From: Micrococcales bacterium
GTDB lineage: Bacteria > Actinomycetota > Actinomycetes > S36-B12 > UBA10799
DNA length: 64,000 bases
Direction of reading: 5' to 3'
Assembly (NCBI GenBank): GCA_016703125.1
Contig: JADJCR010000004.1
Location: 124,001-188,000 of the forward strand
Shown: piece after piece, positions 61,365-64,000 of the stretch
Position numbering within the stretch: the first letter of the stretch is position 1
Layout: each line of letters begins with the position of its first letter
Made by a program: the position numbers and the translations under genes
Notes under the pieces: model-generated
Seen by the model: the letters and a program-made list of their open reading frames with translations, nothing else
Databases searched by the model: none
Told to the model about the DNA's origin: nothing

Positions 61365-62567
61365 TCAGCCCACGGAGATGGCGAAGCCGCGGGCCTGCAG
61401 CCCGGTCACCAGTTCCCCGGCGTGCTCCGGCCCCTTGACCTCCACCTCCACGATGACGTCACACTCATCGACGCGCAGCCGCGGATCGGTGCGGCTGTGC
61501 GAGACGGTGGCGATGTTGGCCTGATGCTCGGCCACCGCGGCCAGCAACGCCTCAAGGTGACCGGGCAGATCGGGGATCCTTGCGGAGATCACCATGTAGC
61601 GGCCCGCCGCGACCAGACCGCGCTGCACGATCCGCAGGAGCAGCAGCGGATCCACGTTCCCGCCGGAGAGGGTCACCATCACCGGCGGCTCGAACAACTC
61701 GGGCTCGACGAGAACCGCGGCCAACGCTGCAGCCCCGGCAGGCTCGACAACCAGTTTGCTGCGCTCGAGGCACATGACCACCGCCCGGGCGATCTGCTCG
61801 TCGTCCACGGTCCGGAAGCTGACCCCGGCATCAGCGATGATCCCGAAGGGCAGATCACCGGGCCTGGCCACGGCGATCCCATCGGCCATCGTGTTCATGC
61901 TGGTCAGCGGGATCGGACGTCCGGCCGCCCGCGACGGCGGGTAGGACGCCGCGTCACGGGACTGCACCCCCACCACTCGCGCGGCAGGGGCGCCATCGGC
62001 CAGACCGAGGCAAACGCCCGCCAGCAGGCCCCCGCCGCCGGTGCACACGACCACGGTGCGGACCTCCGGATGCTGCTCGGCGATCTCCCGGCCGACCGTG
62101 GCCTGCCCGGCGACGATGTCGGGATGGTCGAAGGGGTGGATGAGCACCGCGCCCGTGCGGTCGCTGTGGGCCCGCGCGGCGGTCAGCGCCTCGTCCACCG
62201 TGTGCCCGGAGAACTCCACCGTGGCGCCGTAGGCGACGGTCGCCTGGATCTTGGGCAGGGTCGCACCCTCTGGCATGAACACCGTCGACTTCACCCCGAG
62301 CAACTGCGCCGCCAGCGCCACCCCCTGCGCGTGGTTGCCCGCGCTCGCAGCGACTACGCCCCTGGTCCGTTCCTCAGGACTCAGCAACGAGATGCGGTTG
62401 TAGGCACCGCGGATCTTGAACGATCCGGTGCGCTGCAGGTTCTCGCACTTGAGGTACACCGGGCCGCCCACGATGTCGCTGAGCCAGCGGGCGGGGACCG
62501 CGGGAGTGCGGAACGCCACCCCGGCGAGCCTGGCCTGGGCCGCAGTCACGGCGCCGGCGTCGATCAC
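61365..62567 (-). CDS. ilvA: Threonine ammonia-lyase
   Basis: A 400-residue PLP enzyme that deaminates threonine to 2-oxobutyrate for isoleucine synthesis or catabolism. PLP Lys51 is in GSFKIRGAYN, the phosphate loop is TGGGGLLAG, and one C-terminal ACT-like domain (ISARIPDLPGHLEALLAAVAE) is present, the short-regulated form. The GTG shares four bases (GTGA) with the FIST stop, so it is coupled to that gene. Confidence 0.92.
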   Translation of the reverse strand: MIDAGAVTAAQARLAGVAFRTPAVPARWLSDIVGGPVYLKCENLQRTGSFKIRGAYNRISLLSPEERTRGVVAASAGNHAQGVALAAQLLGVKSTVFMPEGATLPKIQATVAYGATVEFSGHTVDEALTAARAHSDRTGAVLIHPFDHPDIVAGQATVGREIAEQHPEVRTVVVCTGGGGLLAGVCLGLADGAPAARVVGVQSRDAASYPPSRAAGRPIPLTSMNTMADGIAVARPGDLPFGIIADAGVSFRTVDDEQIARAVVMCLERSKLVVEPAGAAALAAVLVEPELFEPPVMVTLSGGNVDPLLLLRIVQRGLVAAGRYMVISARIPDLPGHLEALLAAVAEHQANIATVSHSRTDPRLRVDECDVIVEVEVKGPEHAGELVTGLQARGFAISVG

Positions 62568-63859
62568 AGCAGACCCTCGTCCGGCGGTTGAGCCAGTTCG
62601 GCCAACATCTTGTGGACCTCGCGGGTCATCGGGTCCGCTTCAGCGATCTGCTGCGGGCGCACCGCCGTGTGGTGACCGACCATCGCCCGCGGACCGCCTC
62701 CGAACGCGATGACGGTGGCTGTCTGGTAGTTCAGGCAGATCCGGCCACCCATGGGGGCGAGTTCCGCCTCGGCGAAGAAGCCGGTGACCGGCACGGCGAG
62801 CCGGCCGTGCGCCACGGCGGCATCGTGATCGCGCGTGCCGAACATGAAACGGCCGCGCGCGGTGGACGAGAACATCAGCGCTCCCTCCAGCCGCGACCCC
62901 ATCCGCGCGGCGACGCCCTCCAGCATCACGTTGAGGTCCTCGTCGGCGGCGATCTCGTCACGGACGTGGAACTGCACCGTGGCCCCCACCGGCACCGGAG
63001 CGACCATCTGCAGCGCCCCCCGCTCCCCCTCCGCCGGCTGGAACTCGTGGATGACGAAGTCCCCCATCCGGGGATCGACGGAATCCACCGCAACTCCGAG
63101 TTGCATGCCGGCCAAAGCCAGGTCGCGCTCCGGCTCGCCGAGCGATGCCACCACCTCCTGGGCCTGCAACGCAGCCGGCGTGCCGGCCAGCGACTTGAGC
63201 AGGAACCCCTCCGACTCTGTGACCGTCAGCACCGGGCCGACCGGTCGGCATGCCGGACTGGTGAGCGTCGTGACCTCGGCGTGCCCCCCGATCATCACAC
63301 CAACCGCGCCGCGCTGATGGATGCGCCCGTCGAGCAGGAAACGTGTGGCCCGCGCCGGCGCTGGACCGGACGCTACAGCCCCCACCACCGGCAGGTCGTT
63401 GAGCAGGACGTCGGCGTGCGCGGCGAAATCGGTCGCGGGGAACGACCATGGATCGGTCAGCAGGATCGCGATGACGTCGTCCCGGCGCCGTCCGGGCAGC
63501 CCGACGATCTGGTGCCCCTCGGGGTCGGCCATGACTTCGAGGTGGAAGGAGCGTGCCCGCAGCCCCGGTAAGCGCGTTGCCCACACGGCCACCGCCGTCC
63601 CCTCATCCGTACCCCTGCCCGAAGCGATCACGCCGGCCGCCGAGGTGCCCAGGACCGTCGCGGACCCCAAATGGGTCTGGGCGCTGAGCAGTGCTTGTTC
63701 GGCGTCCTCGGCGTTGGCCGCAGCCACGAAGACGAACGCCAGGTTCGGGGTCGACCCGAGCTGGGTCAGCGCCTGGCGCACGGCCTTGCGCGCAAGCGCG
63801 GTCATGTCCGCCGGACCTGGTTCCGTCGCGACGGCCAAGCCTTCTCCTACCAGCCCCAC
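62564..63859 (-). CDS. FIST domain sensory protein
   Basis: A 431-residue protein with FIST_N (LAFVFVAAANAEDAEQALL, VLGTSAAGVIASGRGT) and FIST_C (LNVMLEGVAARMGSRLEGALMFSSTARGRFMFG, AVTGFFAEAELAP-like end). FIST proteins are small-molecule (often amino-acid) sensors. Here no kinase is attached, and translation is coupled to ilvA, so a threonine- or isoleucine-related ligand is possible. A near-match -10 box CAGAAT lies six bases before the GTG. Confidence 0.85.
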   Translation of the reverse strand: MGLVGEGLAVATEPGPADMTALARKAVRQALTQLGSTPNLAFVFVAAANAEDAEQALLSAQTHLGSATVLGTSAAGVIASGRGTDEGTAVAVWATRLPGLRARSFHLEVMADPEGHQIVGLPGRRRDDVIAILLTDPWSFPATDFAAHADVLLNDLPVVGAVASGPAPARATRFLLDGRIHQRGAVGVMIGGHAEVTTLTSPACRPVGPVLTVTESEGFLLKSLAGTPAALQAQEVVASLGEPERDLALAGMQLGVAVDSVDPRMGDFVIHEFQPAEGERGALQMVAPVPVGATVQFHVRDEIAADEDLNVMLEGVAARMGSRLEGALMFSSTARGRFMFGTRDHDAAVAHGRLAVPVTGFFAEAELAPMGGRICLNYQTATVIAFGGGPRAMVGHHTAVRPQQIAEADPMTREVHKMLAELAQPPDEGLL

Positions 63860-64000
63860 CCCTGCATTCTGGCCGATGGCGCGGTGCCGGGGTCACACGG
63901 GCGACACGCACCCCGTGGCGACGGCGCGGACATGGGTAACCAGAGGCAACCTCGTTGACTGTCGCTACCCAACTTCCGCCGCGGTCAGCCACGCACCACC
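63860..64000. other. Window end, no gene assigned
   Basis: Upstream of the FIST gene to the end of the window. Apart from the CAGAAT box at 63866-63871 I see nothing that can be supported. Confidence 0.4.

Noticed and set aside
1..64000. tRNA, rRNA, prophage, insertion sequences and replication origin
   Set aside because: I looked in the intergenic gaps and among the proteins and found no tRNA-like fold, transposase, integrase, DnaA-box cluster or phage gene.

Overview
The window is a high-GC actinobacterial chromosome segment with no plasmid, phage or insertion-sequence genes. The case for Actinomycetota rests on gene content: two mycothiol amidohydrolases (mshB and mca), the actinobacterial small families DUF3107, DUF3117, DUF3817 and DUF4245, a 7Fe ferredoxin beside dapC, and many genes that appear to be leaderless. 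From memory of the Mycobacterium tuberculosis map, gene order matches three blocks: bases 1-3400 resemble Rv3208A-Rv3213c, 11.6-31.4 kb resembles Rv1232c back to Rv1170, and 44-61 kb resembles Rv1112 back to Rv1080c. The genome is therefore a distant relative of the mycobacteria, but sigE and rseA are absent between htrA and the methyltransferase. I cannot name the genus.

Layout. 0-11.6 kb: DUF3107 end, ferritin-like protein, RhlE helicase, ParA with a zinc ribbon, an alpha/beta hydrolase fused to an anti-sigma-type ATPase, MarC, a stress protein, acyl-CoA dehydrogenase, a secreted glycosidase, a repeat-filled gap, a malyl-CoA/citrate-lyase-type aldolase, an EamA transporter and an LprG-type lipoprotein. 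11.6-24.4 kb: MgtE-N/CBS protein, DUF1003, Mrp, TatB, HtrA, O-methyltransferase, leucyl aminopeptidase, DUF3117, SRPBCC, DivIVA-like, FolP2-like, LOG family, GH25 lysozyme, dapE and dapD. 24.4-33.4 kb: hemerythrin, citrate synthase, dapC-fdxA, flavin reductase, an FtsH-like AAA protease, mshB and an S9 peptidase. 33.4-45.3 kb: oppABCDF, a secreted phosphodiesterase, a methyltransferase, a PAS-GGDEF diguanylate cyclase and ychF. 45.3-64 kb: rmuC, ispH, xseAB, a secreted deacetylase, class I fumarase, a second repeat array, three secreted transglycosylase-like paralogues, PhoH, an isoprenyl transferase, an ABC-2 permease with a motif-less ATPase-like partner, small membrane proteins, mca, greA, a rhodanese lipoprotein, ilvA and a FIST protein.

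How the genes work together. Several sets serve the envelope: dapC/dapD/dapE for diaminopimelate, GH25 and three transglycosylase-like proteins for peptidoglycan turnover, and the isoprenyl transferase with the ABC export pair for lipid-linked polymers. Another set serves redox and thiol metabolism (mshB, mca, ferredoxin, flavin reductase, hemerythrin). Four-base stop/start overlaps chain many genes into short operons.

Most notable observations: (1) one dispersed repeat family at 8.7-8.9 kb and, inverted, at 52.4-52.8 kb; (2) an ABC ATPase-fold protein that has lost every catalytic motif; (3) CRP-type GTGA-N6-TCAC sites in front of the transglycosylase paralogues; (4) a uniform leaderless -10 pattern; (5) thirteen single-base frame breaks confined to 32.3-45.1 kb, which look like consensus errors and split seven otherwise sound genes.
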